Positions 39,101 through 50,801 of a stretch of 64,000 bases of DNA are shown here, in pieces (within the stretch, counting starts at the first letter, position 1; every line of letters starts with the position of its first letter). The stretch comes from Liolophura sinensis (lineage: Eukaryota; Mollusca; Polyplacophora; Chitonida; Chitonidae). The notes below the pieces were generated by a model. It was not told the origin of the DNA. It did not search any database and saw only the letters and a program-made list of their open reading frames with translations. The position numbers and the translations under genes were made by a program. The stretch covers positions 34,151,187-34,215,186 of the forward strand of contig NC_088301.1 in the NCBI RefSeq assembly GCF_032854445.1, in the 5' to 3' direction.

Positions 39101-42100
39101 AACAGTGGCAAGCTAAATTTAGAAGCTGACGGCAGTTGTGCACATAACAACATACATGTAAACTTCAAATGTATTGCAGAACAAATTCAACCAATTTCGG
39201 GGATTTTTCAGATTATTTCACAGGGTAAACTTGTTTTTGTATACTTTCCGTGCAATGAAGATATATTCTGAGGTCTGGTCAGATCATGTTGTTCTCTGCA
39301 GTAAGTGTAAGGTATTGTTCATTATTATGTAGTCACAATTTCATTGTCTACAGTGCATACCTACATGTAGTTCTTTGAACCTATCCAGGTGTCACAGTCT
39401 CTGGTTGAGATGCAGATAGAAAACAATCGACTTAAAGAAGAAGCAGAATCCACAAAGTTTGAACTCACTAATAAGGTATGTATGTAAATTATTCAAAAGC
39501 AAAAGTCTCAAACTTAAAGCGAAAGAAATATTCCGTCTTTCAAAACATTCTGAATATAGAACAATTTTGAGGGGATGTCAACTAACATATGTGTATTGTG
39601 GTTCCTGCATGTAGATCTTGGCACTGGAGAATGAACTGATGCAAGCTGAAGTTGCCAGAGATAAACTTGCTAAAGTGAACAGGAATGCTACAGACAGGTT
39701 GGAAGAACTGGAGCAGGATCGCAAAGATCTGGCGGATGAATATGTCGTACTGAAAACGAACTACCTGGCATTGACGAAGGAGCACGAGAGAGAGGTATGT
39801 ATTCTGGCCATTTTGCCAATTGTATTTTGGTGATTTATACCATTCAACCATTCATTTTAACAATGCTATCAAAAAACACTGGGTGATAAAATTAATAAAA
39901 TGCCTAACAGCATATACTCTTTTGTCGTTGATTTTTTCCTCTAATGCGCTACACACTTCAAATTTGAAACTGAAATGATTAAAGAACAAATACATGTATA
40001 CGCAACTTTGTGAAACTTATCCTAGATAATGTCAGTGCCTTTAAAAACAAAAAAAACTCTTCTTGTAATATGAGGCATTTTATCTATTATTACAGTAATT
40101 ACTGTAAAGACTAACCATTACTGAAACATGCAGTCATTATAAAGATAGTGCTTTTGTCTGTCAGTCTAACACTACTTTGGTAATGTTGTCAGTCTAACAG
40201 TACTTTGGTCATGTTGTCAATCTAACGGTACTTTGGTTGTGTTGTCAATCTAACGGTACTTTGGTTGTATTGTCAATCTAACGGTACTTTGGTTGTGTTG
40301 TCAATCTAACAGTACTTTGGTTGTGTTGTCAATCTAACGGTACCTTGGTTATGTTGTCAGTATAACAGTACTTTGTTTATGTTGTGATCATTAAGTGGGT
40401 GAAAAAAACTATGGTTCAGTGTAAGTTGCATTACCTTTTTGTACAGGTGTCAAGGAATGAAGAGTTGAGTCTGGAGCTTCTGAATCTGGTGAATGCGAAG
40501 GCCACTTTGATGAAGCAACTGGAAGTGGCAGAGAAGAGGAATTACCGGCTAGGCAATGCTGATGAGGAGGTAGATCGTGTCCGGGCCATGGTTGGCAGGT
40601 ACAGCCGCAGAAAGGTATGGAATAGCGTTAGCGTACTTTACCATAGCGTAAAACACCAAATGATAAAGTGAAACAAAAAGGGTCATTTTTTCTGGAAATT
40701 AAATGTTTTTGTTATCATTTAGATGAAGCAATATGTGTATAAATGTCACCTGCAAAACCAAAGTAAAATTGTTCTGTATAAAGGAGGAAGAAGTAGATCT
40801 TCCAAAACTAAAGGAGACATAAACATCTTATGTTTTTATTATGGAAATCTTTCTTTAAAGAGTTAAAGAAATTTAAAGTTTAAATGTTGTTTTTAATATT
40901 TTATCATTATTTACCTTTTTAAATGCCCCCACCATTAAGCCAGGGACACATCAGGAGGATTTCGCCCAGAAAATACGTTGATGATATTCACAGCACAGTG
41001 GCAGACACACTAGGTGGATTTTTTCGTTGATCGTGCTCAGTAGGTTTTGTCATGTGATCTGGTAAACTGTGTGACAGAAACAAAATGTCACAGGTTAACA
41101 CAATTCTGCATTTTTTGAGTGGTGTGCTTAGTTGTCACAATCGCTAAAATTCACTGGTACGGACACACTAGGAGAACTGAGTGAAACCACCGGCATATTT
41201 CTTCGCTAGTATATGTTTGCTGCAAGCGAATTTCAGGGCGGACAAGATCGCCTGCGAAATACGCCGTCACTGGCACAGACACACTAGGTGGATTTTTAGA
41301 AATTCACCAAGTATGCATATACGAGCCAAAAAATCAGTCTTGTGTGTTCCCAGCTTTAGGCACAGCGTATTATGTTATAGCAGTTTTGTCCCTCTGTCCA
41401 TCTCTATGCGTGTCCTTGCTACATCTCCAATTGTTTTCCACAGAGAGGTTTACTTTTTGGTGGATACATAAATACACAGATGACAATGTGTCACGACCCT
41501 CATTTGTTCATTTCTGCTGTTGTCATGGTAACCTCATAGCCACTTTCCTTCTGTATGTTATATAGATAAATATGATTTTATGTCCATAGTTGGCTGTGAC
41601 CCCAACTGTTTGCTGCATAGAGTTTTAATTTTTGGTGGATACATATATACACAGATGATGATGTGTCACGTCTCACATCATTCGTTGTCCATTTTTGCAG
41701 ATGTCATGGTAACAACGTAGCTATTTTCCTTACATATACTGTATAAATAGATGCAATTTCGTGTCCCAGCTACAACTCCAACTGTTTTCCACATAAAGTT
41801 TTATTGTGGTGAACATGCACATTTTTACACTTGCACAGTTGTCATGGCAACCACATACCTATCATCAACACCCATGAAGATTCCCCATGGGGATTATACT
41901 TACCACAATGATGCTGGTATTCTTTTATACATTTCAAACAAATGCATTTCTTGTATGTTGTGTTCACCTGAACTCTTGTTATTTTGGAGAGGTTTTTTTT
42001 TATTGGTGATAGAATTTACTTTCAGCTATTTCAGGGCTTGATTTTTCTGAAGTACATGTACTAGTTTGTTAGTGGTTGTGTTAAGCAGAAATGCCAAATG

Positions 42101-45100
42101 TGTTTGTCTTCTTCAGACTGAAGATATTCTTGGCTCACAAAGGGAGAGAGAAGACATGGAAAGACAGGTATGATATCTGTTGCTTAAGTATACATAAAAC
42201 TGCCTTGATAAAAATGGCTTCATCATGCAGTCATGATCAGAAATTGAGAAAGTCCCAATCTTTTATTTTATTTTATTTGTAATATGTAACATGTAGGCCT
42301 AACACAGTAAGTATTCTGAATTACATATAGATATGATGATTATTTATGACCACAGTTTTGAAGGTTTCGTTTATCAATTTCATGATAACCAAATTTTTGA
42401 TTTGTGTTTTCAGAACTGAAATAAACAACAGACATGATGGAATTAAAGATTTAACACTAAGACTGCCTTTTTGCACTTGCATCAGTGAAAACATTTTGAT
42501 TCAGGTTGCTCACCAATAAATTCGGTTAAATAATACATTTGCTTATTTATACTTCAGGTCCCAGTTTCACAAAACAGCGTATGTCATTTCTTTATCGTCC
42601 ATTTGTCTTATGATATTTTGTGCTTCACTACTGCTGTACCATTGTACTGTATGTGCGATTATCATACAAGTACGACATCTTTGTGAAACTGGACGCTGTG
42701 TTTTCATTTACAGAAGTATATTTCTGATCTCTGATATACAGTATAGTTCTTTCTGCTTATAGCTGTTTGGAAACCAGAGACGCTTTGACAGTGAAATAGA
42801 CAAAATGAAATCTCAGCATGAGGAAAGCATGCAGAAGCTTGAGGACAAGATGTAAGTTTATGACAGACCTGTTTTACCTTCATATTTAATCAGATAAATA
42901 AATATAACATGAAAGTGCTTACTTGTATAAATTTAATTATAATATCATTGATGCTCCAGGACCCATTGGTACACACCTGTTTTAATTCCAGTCAGTTCGT
43001 TAGTAGTTTTTAATAAATTTTTTCACATGTAGTAATTAAGAAAGCATATGACTGAGACAAAAATTGGCACACTGTTTACTCTTCCTTTTCTACTTGTTTG
43101 CAGTGCTTCTTTGACCGATCAACTTCAGGATTCTAGAAACCTTGCCAGGGACAAACAGCAGAAGGTGTCTGAGCTAAATGCTGTAAGTTTGTCTTCATGT
43201 ACATAATCATTTATGTCTTTTTTCATCCATCTGATTCTGTTTTGTACCCCTCTGTCCACTCCTTCAGGAACTTGTTTAAAACGAAAACACTTAGGACTAT
43301 TTTGACAATTTTCTACAGTGGTATGTTATGAGCATTCGACGGCAACTGCTGCCATCATCAGATGAAAAAACAGAGTATTTATTTACAAGGAAAGTATATT
43401 GGTCATAGGATTTTATGACCAATACAGACCAATTTAGAAGTTTGCCAAACATTGTATATATCACAAAAATAGCAAGGGGTCAGCTGTGGCTGAGCATAAT
43501 GACAATCAGAATCACAACCCAAAGATTTTGACATTCAAAATCATTGACTACTCCAACAGCACTCTGAAGTTTGCCTATTTAGAGTCCCTTCATATTGCAT
43601 ACTCCAGATCTGAATGTTCAAGTGAGCTCTTATATGAATGTCCCTCTGTTTGTTTGATATTTAATTGTCTCCTATTTCCACGTCTTTATAAGAACACACC
43701 ACCACCCCACCCCCTTAGTTTTTTGCCCTTACTGTTTTAAGTATGTTCAATTTCTTTTCACTGTTGTCAGATAGTCTGTGTAAGAACACACCACTTGGTC
43801 CACGCATAGTCATTGTGTCCAGCATCCAAAACCCGTTCTGTATATATTGTATAGGACACCGTTAAGCTCCCCAAGCTGTGAACTGTAGTGTTAACTTTCC
43901 TTTTGTATATGTAGCTGGTGAGTGAACCAAACTGTGTGTTTTTATCTGATGAGGGCAGCAGTTGTACCCGCAAGCTCATAACATACCACCATGTACAAAA
44001 TTGTCAAAGTAGTCCTATGTATTTTGGTTTTAGTTAAACTTCTCAATAGCAGAATAACTTGTTTAACACACTGAAATCTTGCAAATGTTTCTTGTAAAAA
44101 TATGAAATGTTTGTGATAGCATTCACCCATCTGGTCACAACAAGTCAAAAACTTATATGGGCAGTATTTCTGAAGGGGTCGTTCCTCAGTAAGAATATAA
44201 AATCTGCCCAGCAGCTTGGTTTTATATTGATTTTATAACAATTAGTTTTGGTTGTAAATCTGTACATATATATTTTAGGATTTTTTTTTTTATAAAATCA
44301 TAGGGATGAAACAGCAACAGATATTTGCAAAGATATAAAAGTGATGTGAAAAAAATGTGACTGACTAGTAAATATATTTTTGCGTGAAATTCTCTGTTTT
44401 CAGCAAGACTTCACTTCTAACATGTCCAGCATAAAACTAACATTAAATTTTATTATTTTCCCGTTAACCTTGTATACATTAATCATTTCTTGTTTCTGTT
44501 CTGTGTTTGGCTTTTTGTAGAAACTTATCACCATCCGAAGTGAGAAGGAGCAGTTGGAATCTCTGTATAACAGAAGCCAGCATAAAATGAAGGATGTTAA
44601 TGAGGAGTGCCGTACTAGACTCATCAAATATGTGGAGGACATTGCTGTGAGTAGTACTATACTTCCAATGGGTGTTAATTCACATGTTATTGGAAAAGCC
44701 TTTTACATGTATAGATCTGTGAAATTCCAATGAATCGTACACAATATATATGTAGCATATGTCACACAGTAAGACTCAGCCTCGACATCCAATAACAAGG
44801 AAAGCAATGTTAAACAACATGTAGGGTTGGTATCCTAAAAAGTACTTCTGATATTGAGATCAGGGTTTGCACTCATGTTGAGCACAATAACACGAGGGGG
44901 ATATTCCATCATTGATTCGGTGTGTACATATTAAATACCATAAATTACCAAATTCCTGACTTAGTGTATTGTGTTTTAGAATCACAGTTAAGCAAAATAT
45001 TGGGATTGGGGGATGTTGGGTATCTGAAAAAGTACTGAATTTATTGAGGGTTTGCACCCATGTTGAGCACAATAACACGATGGAGATATTCCATCATTGA

Positions 45101-48100
45101 TACAATGTGTGCATATTGATTCCCGTAATTTACCATATTCACAATTTCTGTACGTTATATATTGAGCTGAAGTTTTGCATTCATGTGTCTCCAACAGAGG
45201 AGCCCTTTTGGTAGCCTTGCTACCAAATCTAAGTTCTGTGTTTATTTACCATTTTTTCACAACCTGTAATTTGAAAAAATGCATTTTCACAATGATTGTT
45301 AAACAGCAATACATGGACAAAGTCCATGACACTAACCAGCTGGTTAAGACAGAGACAAAGATGAGGAGCTATGTGGACTCAATGCTGAAGGACATACGCA
45401 AACTTTTCAAGAACAGAGAGGAGCAGTTAGGCCAGGCAGTTCAACAATTCAAGGCCCGACTGAAACAAGCCATACAAAAACATGAAGAGCTCATCGTCGC
45501 ATACAGGTACCTATGTGTTGATAAATATATAACAGCTGGTATATGAAAATCAATCTAGATTTGATCTGCACTGAAATTAATGGATACCTATGTACATGTG
45601 TATTAAATATTAATACAATAAGTTAATTTTAAGGGCTAAAGAATGGAATGGCTGAGGCAAATTCAATAGAAATTACTTAGGGACTTTGTAATTCTTTGCT
45701 ATCTTTAATATCACATGGCCTTTAATAGTTATACTGATGAAATAAAGCAAAATGATAAAGTACATAAAGTAAGTGCTGTACTGCTGTAATGGAATTTTAT
45801 GAATAGGGTTATTTGTTCATTTGGGTGAGGTTGGGGTTGGGTTGTGTATACATGTTTGTAGAGGCTTAATTGTCTATCTGTGTGGACATGAACAGTTGCT
45901 CCAAAACATGTACATGTAAGTAGAACATGTAGCAAAGAATCAATCATTGAATATTAAATACTAGGCATGTATGAGTTGAATTCTGTATGTATCTAGGAAC
46001 CTGCAGTTCAAATGTAGATCCCAGGGTATGAGCAGTGATGAGACTGGGCCAGATGAAACAACATTCTACCTGCCTGACGCTGACTTCCAAACCACACAAC
46101 AGCTGGAAATCAGACGCCTTAAAGATGAGCTGAACACAGCCCTAAATGAAGTGGACACTCTTAAACTGAGGGTAGGTACATGTTGTGACATCTACACATA
46201 CCTTACTTATCATAGCAATCAGACACGTTGGGAAGACCTGAAATGATAGAAAGTTTTGTATTAATCTAACTATTATGGAAGGAATATGAATTTGTCATAT
46301 GATTTTCTCTACAACTGTTCATTCTTTCTACTTCCCACTTGCCTAGTGTATTGCTGGAAAGCTAACGAAGTGTATTGCCGTAAACCTGAGGAAGTGTATT
46401 GCTGTAAACCTAAGCACAAAAAATTGTATTTTGCACTATAACTAGCCACTTCATGCATTCACTATTGGATATCACATGTAAAACCTACATGGAAAGATGA
46501 GGTTGTCTATCCCAGGTAAAAAACACATGTTAACACAAATACTGTACCTTACTGTTTGTAGATTTACAGGTTTTGATCTTGTTAACCTGAAGGATTCTGC
46601 CAGTAAATACATGTATATACTTGTGCCAGTAACTGAGCTTTGAACAATGGTCTTAATATATGATTATCATTAAACTTTAAGGTGAGATATTATGAAGCTA
46701 TTAATGAAAAGGTGAGATATCATGAATGCATCCTGTAGTCCTCCTGTAGCCATGAACATTGTAGTGTCATAGTTTATAGAAGTTGTTCTTTGAGCTAGGT
46801 CTCATTTCATGCTGTGGGTATTCATGTTTATACTCGGCTTGGTGGCTGTAAACTTATACTTGTATGTGTGCTAAATGTTTAGATTACAAGAGAATACCAA
46901 AGGCATTTAATCTGTGTTGAGATATCAGAGGTTTAACATATAGGAAATAATTCCATCAATCATCGATTATAACAGATGTATATCACTGTAAAAAGGCATT
47001 TATGCAAAAATAAAAAATGGATTGAATAAGCACATATAGCACAAAAAAAAAATTATAAATTTCCGTAAGATGATTTATGTTTTTGAAATGCAATATATTA
47101 ATGCTTTGTAGTGATTATGTTTTGTTTTCAACTGAAATCTCTTTATTGGCAATATTGCCATTTACTATTTATATAGCATGTACAGATGCAGCTAAATCAA
47201 GCATATGTATAACATTAACATAATGCATGTTAGATGGATTTTTAGCAGTTGCTTTGTTGGAGCTAATGCAAGTGTATACTCAAGTTGTATAAATAAGAAA
47301 TGAACTGTTTCCAGTAGTGGACCTGAACTTAGCCAGAGTTTCTGTTCATGTACATGTGGATATTCAAATACAGTAACTAGTGACTTCGTTTTTCAGTTCT
47401 TTTTTGCATTTTTGGTATCATGTACATATAATAACCCTATTTGGTATCACGTTAACGTCATGTGAAGTTTTTTTATACTTATGATTAAGTTTATATTCGT
47501 TTTAAAAATAATGTGTTGATCTAAGACATTGTCATTTGTGTATTGAAAATAGAGATTATTTCCCTTTCCATTTTTTTTATAATGTTGTGCGTGTCTATTT
47601 TAGTTTTATATGATTATATATTTAATGACCTCACAGCAGTGAAAGAGTCCTGATTACTCAGTTATGGCCTATCACCATTCAAACACACTGTACATGTTGA
47701 TACAGTCAATATTATGTCCACAAACATCATTATTCATTATTTTCAGCTTTCCACAGTGGGGGACAAACTGGTAGACTCATGGGAAAAGAAGGAAATGGGG
47801 TAAATTGCTATGCATCAATATTTTATGGGTAATACATGTAGCATTTCCACAACATCTTAAAATTTCAGAAATTTACAGGTTGATATAAGAAAAAAATGTC
47901 CTCAAAATTTAATTACAGAAATTTGAGTTTGAGAAATGTGAGTTTCTTGAGATAAATGTTTTAAATAAAGATGAAGATAACGGTCTAAAAAATATTAATT
48001 GGCAAAGTACTAAGAAGATAGAGCATAAATACTGTCTACCTCTGGGCAGGAGGGAATTTGTTTTTTAGTCTAATACCTGTAATGATGTGGTTGAGATCCA

Positions 48101-49317
48101 CACTGGGTATACTTATTCATTTCATTGGAAACCCACGACCATCTGCAAGTTGGTGGAAGACCTCCCAACATACGATGGATGAGGAAGCCAGCAGGAGGTG
48201 GACTTGAACTCTCAGCAACCGCATTGGAGAGAGGCTCCCGAGTCATAGTGCTGTGCAAGCACACTGACCACTAGGCCTTGGTATAAGCCTCATCACTCTG
48301 TTATCTGAGGACAATAACTTCATGTTTCATGCTGTCATCATATGGTTTCCTCCAGAAGATGTTTGGTTTCTGTCATCATCTACATCTGGCATAATTGTAT
48401 TACTACATTCTACTGAATACGCATTTGATTAGATGTATTCTCATGTCATTTTAGCCAAGTTGGTGGTATGAGAAATGCAGAACATTGGGCTGCATTGCGA
48501 AAGCAGTTGAGAGAGTTCACTCTAAATACGCAACAGCAGTTAGAGGATGAGAGAGCAGAGTTACTGACCAAGAACCATGTTTTGGAGGAACAGCTGAAGG
48601 AGTGTCAAAATTACATTGACAGTCATCTGCTCAGGTGAGTCACCGCATGAGCGTCAAAAAAGTGAGTCACCGCATGGGCGCAGGATCAGTCAACTCAAAA
48701 TGTTGCCTTTCTGTAAATATCATACTCATACCTGTAGTATGTATTGTATTGAAATGAGCCTAAAGTTTGAAAAAGTTGCCAATTTTGAATGGTACATGTA
48801 ATATGGGCACTTGCAGGCAAGCCTGATATTTTGTGAAAGGTGATTATTTTGCTTTTTGCAAAATAATAGCAAACTTTTGATTGCATTTGCAATGGTCACT
48901 TTTTAGCCAAAAATCTCCAGTATAGCCAGATGTTAAAAGAAATGTCTAAGTGACGAAGGAATGTTTCAATCCACCTCCTGGCTTACATGTGGCTCTATAT
49001 CACGTGGTGTGTCACATAACCACACTGTGGATGTGGGAGTTTCAAGAGGTCTTCTCTTGCCATCAGTCAGTTAACCACCGTATCATTAAGATGAAGTATT
49101 CATGGATTAGCCTATAAATAAATATTTACAATTACATAAATAAATGGAACTGTATTTCTTTCTTTGAGGGTCTAGCAATAGTCAGTGTTGGAGTGATGAT
49201 TTGATCATTCTGAAACCTTCTCAAGTATCTGGGTTTTTGTTTCCCAAAAGGTACAAAGAGGAGATTGTTAGACTTCGCCGTCGCTATGGAGAAGATGAAA
49301 GACAAGTACTCCTCTGA
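33105..49317 (+). CDS. CCDC78: Kinesin-like coiled-coil protein, CCDC78-type, with degenerate motor
   Basis: Twenty coding exons join in phase to 906 residues: 33105-33208, 33871-34088, 34693-34862, 35393-35536, 36410-36606, 37368-37542, 37929-38054, 38386-38517, 39389-39475, 39615-39794, 40447-40614, 42117-42167, 42763-42851, 43104-43182, 44521-44646, 45307-45506, 45997-46171, 47747-47799, 48455-48634, 49251-49317. All introns are GT-AG. Residues 1-336 are a kinesin motor-like domain; 337-906 are mostly Leu/Glu/Lys-rich coiled coil. The block around 480-545 (EYVVLKTNYLAL, then ELSLELLNLVNAKATL) is what leads me to CCDC78, a deuterosome/centriole amplification protein in vertebrates. Microtubule motility is doubtful because switch motifs are altered. 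The start is the first ATG after an in-frame stop in the same exon and leads directly into the motor's first strand (VFGRIR). Kinesin relationship is firm; the CCDC78 name is from memory, about 0.65. Confidence 0.92.
35070..35195 (-). repeat. tRNA-derived SINE, 3' part, in intron 3 of the kinesin-like gene
   Basis: ATTTATTTATTTATTTGATT tail, then CACCATACTCAAGAATACTT and GGAAACCCACGACCATCTGC. The tRNA head is missing. Confidence 0.75.
35860..36005 (+). repeat. tRNA-derived SINE, sense, in intron 4 of the kinesin-like gene
   Basis: Contains CAATAACCCAGGAGCTTCAT, GGGAAGGTTTGCCAGCAACC and GGCATAAAACACTAGTCAAA, ending in CAAATAAATAAATA. The 5' head and the body centre are deleted. Confidence 0.75.
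36720..37080 (-). repeat. Two partial tRNA-derived SINEs in intron 5 of the kinesin-like gene
   Basis: First copy 36720-36845: GGCGTACTCAAGAATATTTC, AAACCCACAACCATCTGC. Second, more eroded copy about 36979-37080: GATTGGTGTTTTACAGTG, CACTCAAGAATATTTCACG. Both lie antisense to the host gene. Confidence 0.7.
38698..38800. repeat. Two-copy ~52-bp tandem repeat in an intron
   Basis: TCTTTAACAAGAACAG...TATACAAATACTAAAGTACT is followed by GTTTAACAAGAAAGG...TATACAAATACTAAAATACT. It sits in a long inserted-looking stretch between exons 8 and 9. Its nature is not recognised. Confidence 0.5.
40157..40386. repeat. 28-bp intronic minisatellite, about 8 copies
   Basis: The unit GTCAATCTAACGGTACTTTG followed by GTTGTGTT repeats head to tail with single-base changes (ACAG or ACGG, CAGT or CAAT). 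It lies in intron 10 of the kinesin-like gene, just before exon 11. Copies are contiguous with no spacers. Confidence 0.9.
40945..41360. repeat. Degenerate repeats with GACACACTAGGTGGATTTTT
   Basis: GACACACTAGGTGGATTTTT occurs near 41003 and 41278, with variants GACACATCAGGAGGATTT near 40946 and GACACACTAGGAGAAC near 41163. CACTGG(T/C)ACGGA-type sequence precedes two of them. They look like remnants of one short element family nested in an intron. Confidence 0.5.
41395..41860. repeat. Three-copy ~170-bp tandem repeat in an intron
   Basis: Three units each contain CAACTGTTT or CAATTGTTT, TGGTGGATACATA-type sequence (reduced to TGGTGAACATGCA in the third), TACACAGATGA or a relative, and TGTCATGG(T/C)AAC. 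They begin near 41395, 41570 and 41751. Open frames across them are accidental. Confidence 0.65.
42558..42698. mobile_element. MITE-like element, ~141 bp, in an intron
   Basis: The left end GTCCCAGTTTCACAAAACAG matches the reverse complement of the right end, CATCTTTGTGAAACTGGACG. It has a short AT-rich centre and no ORF. Ends of the CCAGTTTCACAAA type are common in molluscan MITEs as I remember them. Confidence 0.6.
43274..44039. mobile_element. TIR element with ~100-bp arms in intron 14 of the kinesin-like gene
   Basis: The left arm (43274-43377) and right arm (about 43939-44039) are reverse complements. They share ACTTTGACAATTTTGTACAT-type and GGTATGTTATGAGC blocks and the CAACTGCTGCC(A/C)TCATCAGAT block. 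About 560 bp lies between. No transposase is visible. It sits wholly within an intron, so it should not affect the protein. Confidence 0.7.
44866..45150. repeat. ~180-bp tandem duplication in an intron
   Basis: GGGTTTGCACTCATGTTGAG followed by CACAATAACACGA and ATATTCCATCATTGAT occurs at 44866-44975 and again at 45047-45150. A weaker relative (AACACAAGGGGGATGTTCCA) lies near 37092, so the sequence is also dispersed. Confidence 0.65.
48126..48282 (-). repeat. tRNA-derived SINE, 5' half, in intron 18 of the kinesin-like gene
   Basis: Contains GGAAACCCACGACCATCTGC, GGACTTGAACTCTCAGCAAC and a tRNA-like head ending GACCACTAGGCCTTGG. The A+T-rich tail is missing. Confidence 0.75.
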
Positions 49318-50801
49318 TGTCCAAGTACATAACCAGAGACAATGGTCGTCACTATCATTAGCAGAAAGGCCCTTTTTTTTTGTTCCACATACTTATGATT
49401 GGCCTGTATCTTAATAGTGCTCCAGATGTTATCAGTGTCCTCTTTTTTTTGTCTTAGTTGGAACAGTGTTGTGTTACCAGTCACAATAAGATGTCATGAG
49501 ATAGAAATTATCTGCTCTTGTGTAGGACAGTTCATCAGGATCTGAAAATGTCAAATTTCCTCTCTTTGCTGATTTGAAATTACAACAGGAACCAGTATTT
49601 GTGATTAAACTAAATAATCTACGCAGTGATAGTGGGAGAATTGTGGCTCACTGTGGAAAAATGTAAAGTTTGCCTCATTTGGTTCAAATAGCCAGTGTGG
49701 TTTAAAAAATTATGACAATAGCATATAACAAGAAAATTTTCAGGCTGTATCTGAGGGAAAATAGCTTTTGTGTAAACTTTCACTTTGCAGATTGCAATGT
49801 TTGGGCATAAAACTAGCATATCAACGCAGTATGAATGTTACTTGTTCATGTAGCACATGCAGTTGTATTGCAGAGCTCAGTCTGTTTTGTTAACCAATCC
49901 ATAGTGTGAAAGACAATGTTTTGTCTACAATTTCATTATGAAATCAAACAATTTGATGTCTGTGCTGTTATTATTTGTCTTTTTGTGTACATTTTGGCAC
50001 TACATGTTTGAACTAATGTACCATAATTTTGTGTAAAACCTTATATACATGAAACTTAATGAACTACTGTCAAGACCTTAATATTTTCTGCTTTATATAT
50101 GTTCATTATAGTGTTTGAGAATATACACTGTGAAATGAATACACCAGTAACAAGAGAGACTTCATCATCAGTTAAATAATTCCCTCATTGTTAGTTGTTT
50201 AGTTAAGATGTGTAAAATTTATTAATTTTATATAGTTCATTGAATTATCAAGAGCGATCTGTGATTATTGCGGTAATTTTTATGTGGAATTTGTTATATG
50301 TTATTGATATGCATATACATAGGGGATTCTGTAGATTGTTTTATTACTTATTTTAATGTATTAAATTTACATTTCTACGCTTTATGTTGCCTATCTGTGA
50401 TACATTTAGAATTGTATTTTTGTATACAAGTATTGTATTTTTGTATACATTTGTATGTTTTCATACTTTCTATTTTTATTAACTTTTCATGCATAGTACT
50501 GGATGTAAAACATACCTCCAGAATTCACTTATATATTTAGGCTTACATGCATATGTGGACATGTATATGAAGAATTATTAAGACAGTCCCCTTGAGCCAC
50601 AAAGAATCCATACAATTCTATGGCCTCTTTAGATCACTTGATGTTAGTGGTGTAATAGTTTTATACATTCTATTGTTTAAGTAATAATGAAACCGTTTCC
50701 ACTGTATAACTTTTGTGTAATGATGGTGCTGTGATTGCTATTCTTCATTTTGAAAAGCGACCATGTCACTTAGAAATAAAATACGTTATTGAAAGAATAA
50801 A
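49318..50801 (+). other. Probable 3' UTR of the kinesin-like gene
   Basis: AT-rich non-coding sequence follows the TGA. Two canonical AATAAA signals stand close together at 50775-50780 and 50796-50801. An earlier ATTAAA lies at 49604-49609. The real poly(A) site is not determinable from sequence alone. Confidence 0.4.

Larger units (their letters stand above)
37929..49317 (+). other. Coiled-coil half of the kinesin-like gene (exons 7-20, residues 337-906)
   Basis: Fourteen exons, mostly 50-200 nt, encode heptad-rich sequence with few prolines or glycines outside 337-378. The most conserved-looking block spans exons 10-11 (residues 452-567). Residues 755-785 (exon 17) form a polar, acidic break in the coil. 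The protein ends in YKEEIVRLRRRYGEDE and a few residues, with TGA at 49315-49317. Splice phases are 0 or 2 throughout this half, and no frame repair was needed, so the gene looks intact. Confidence 0.85.
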
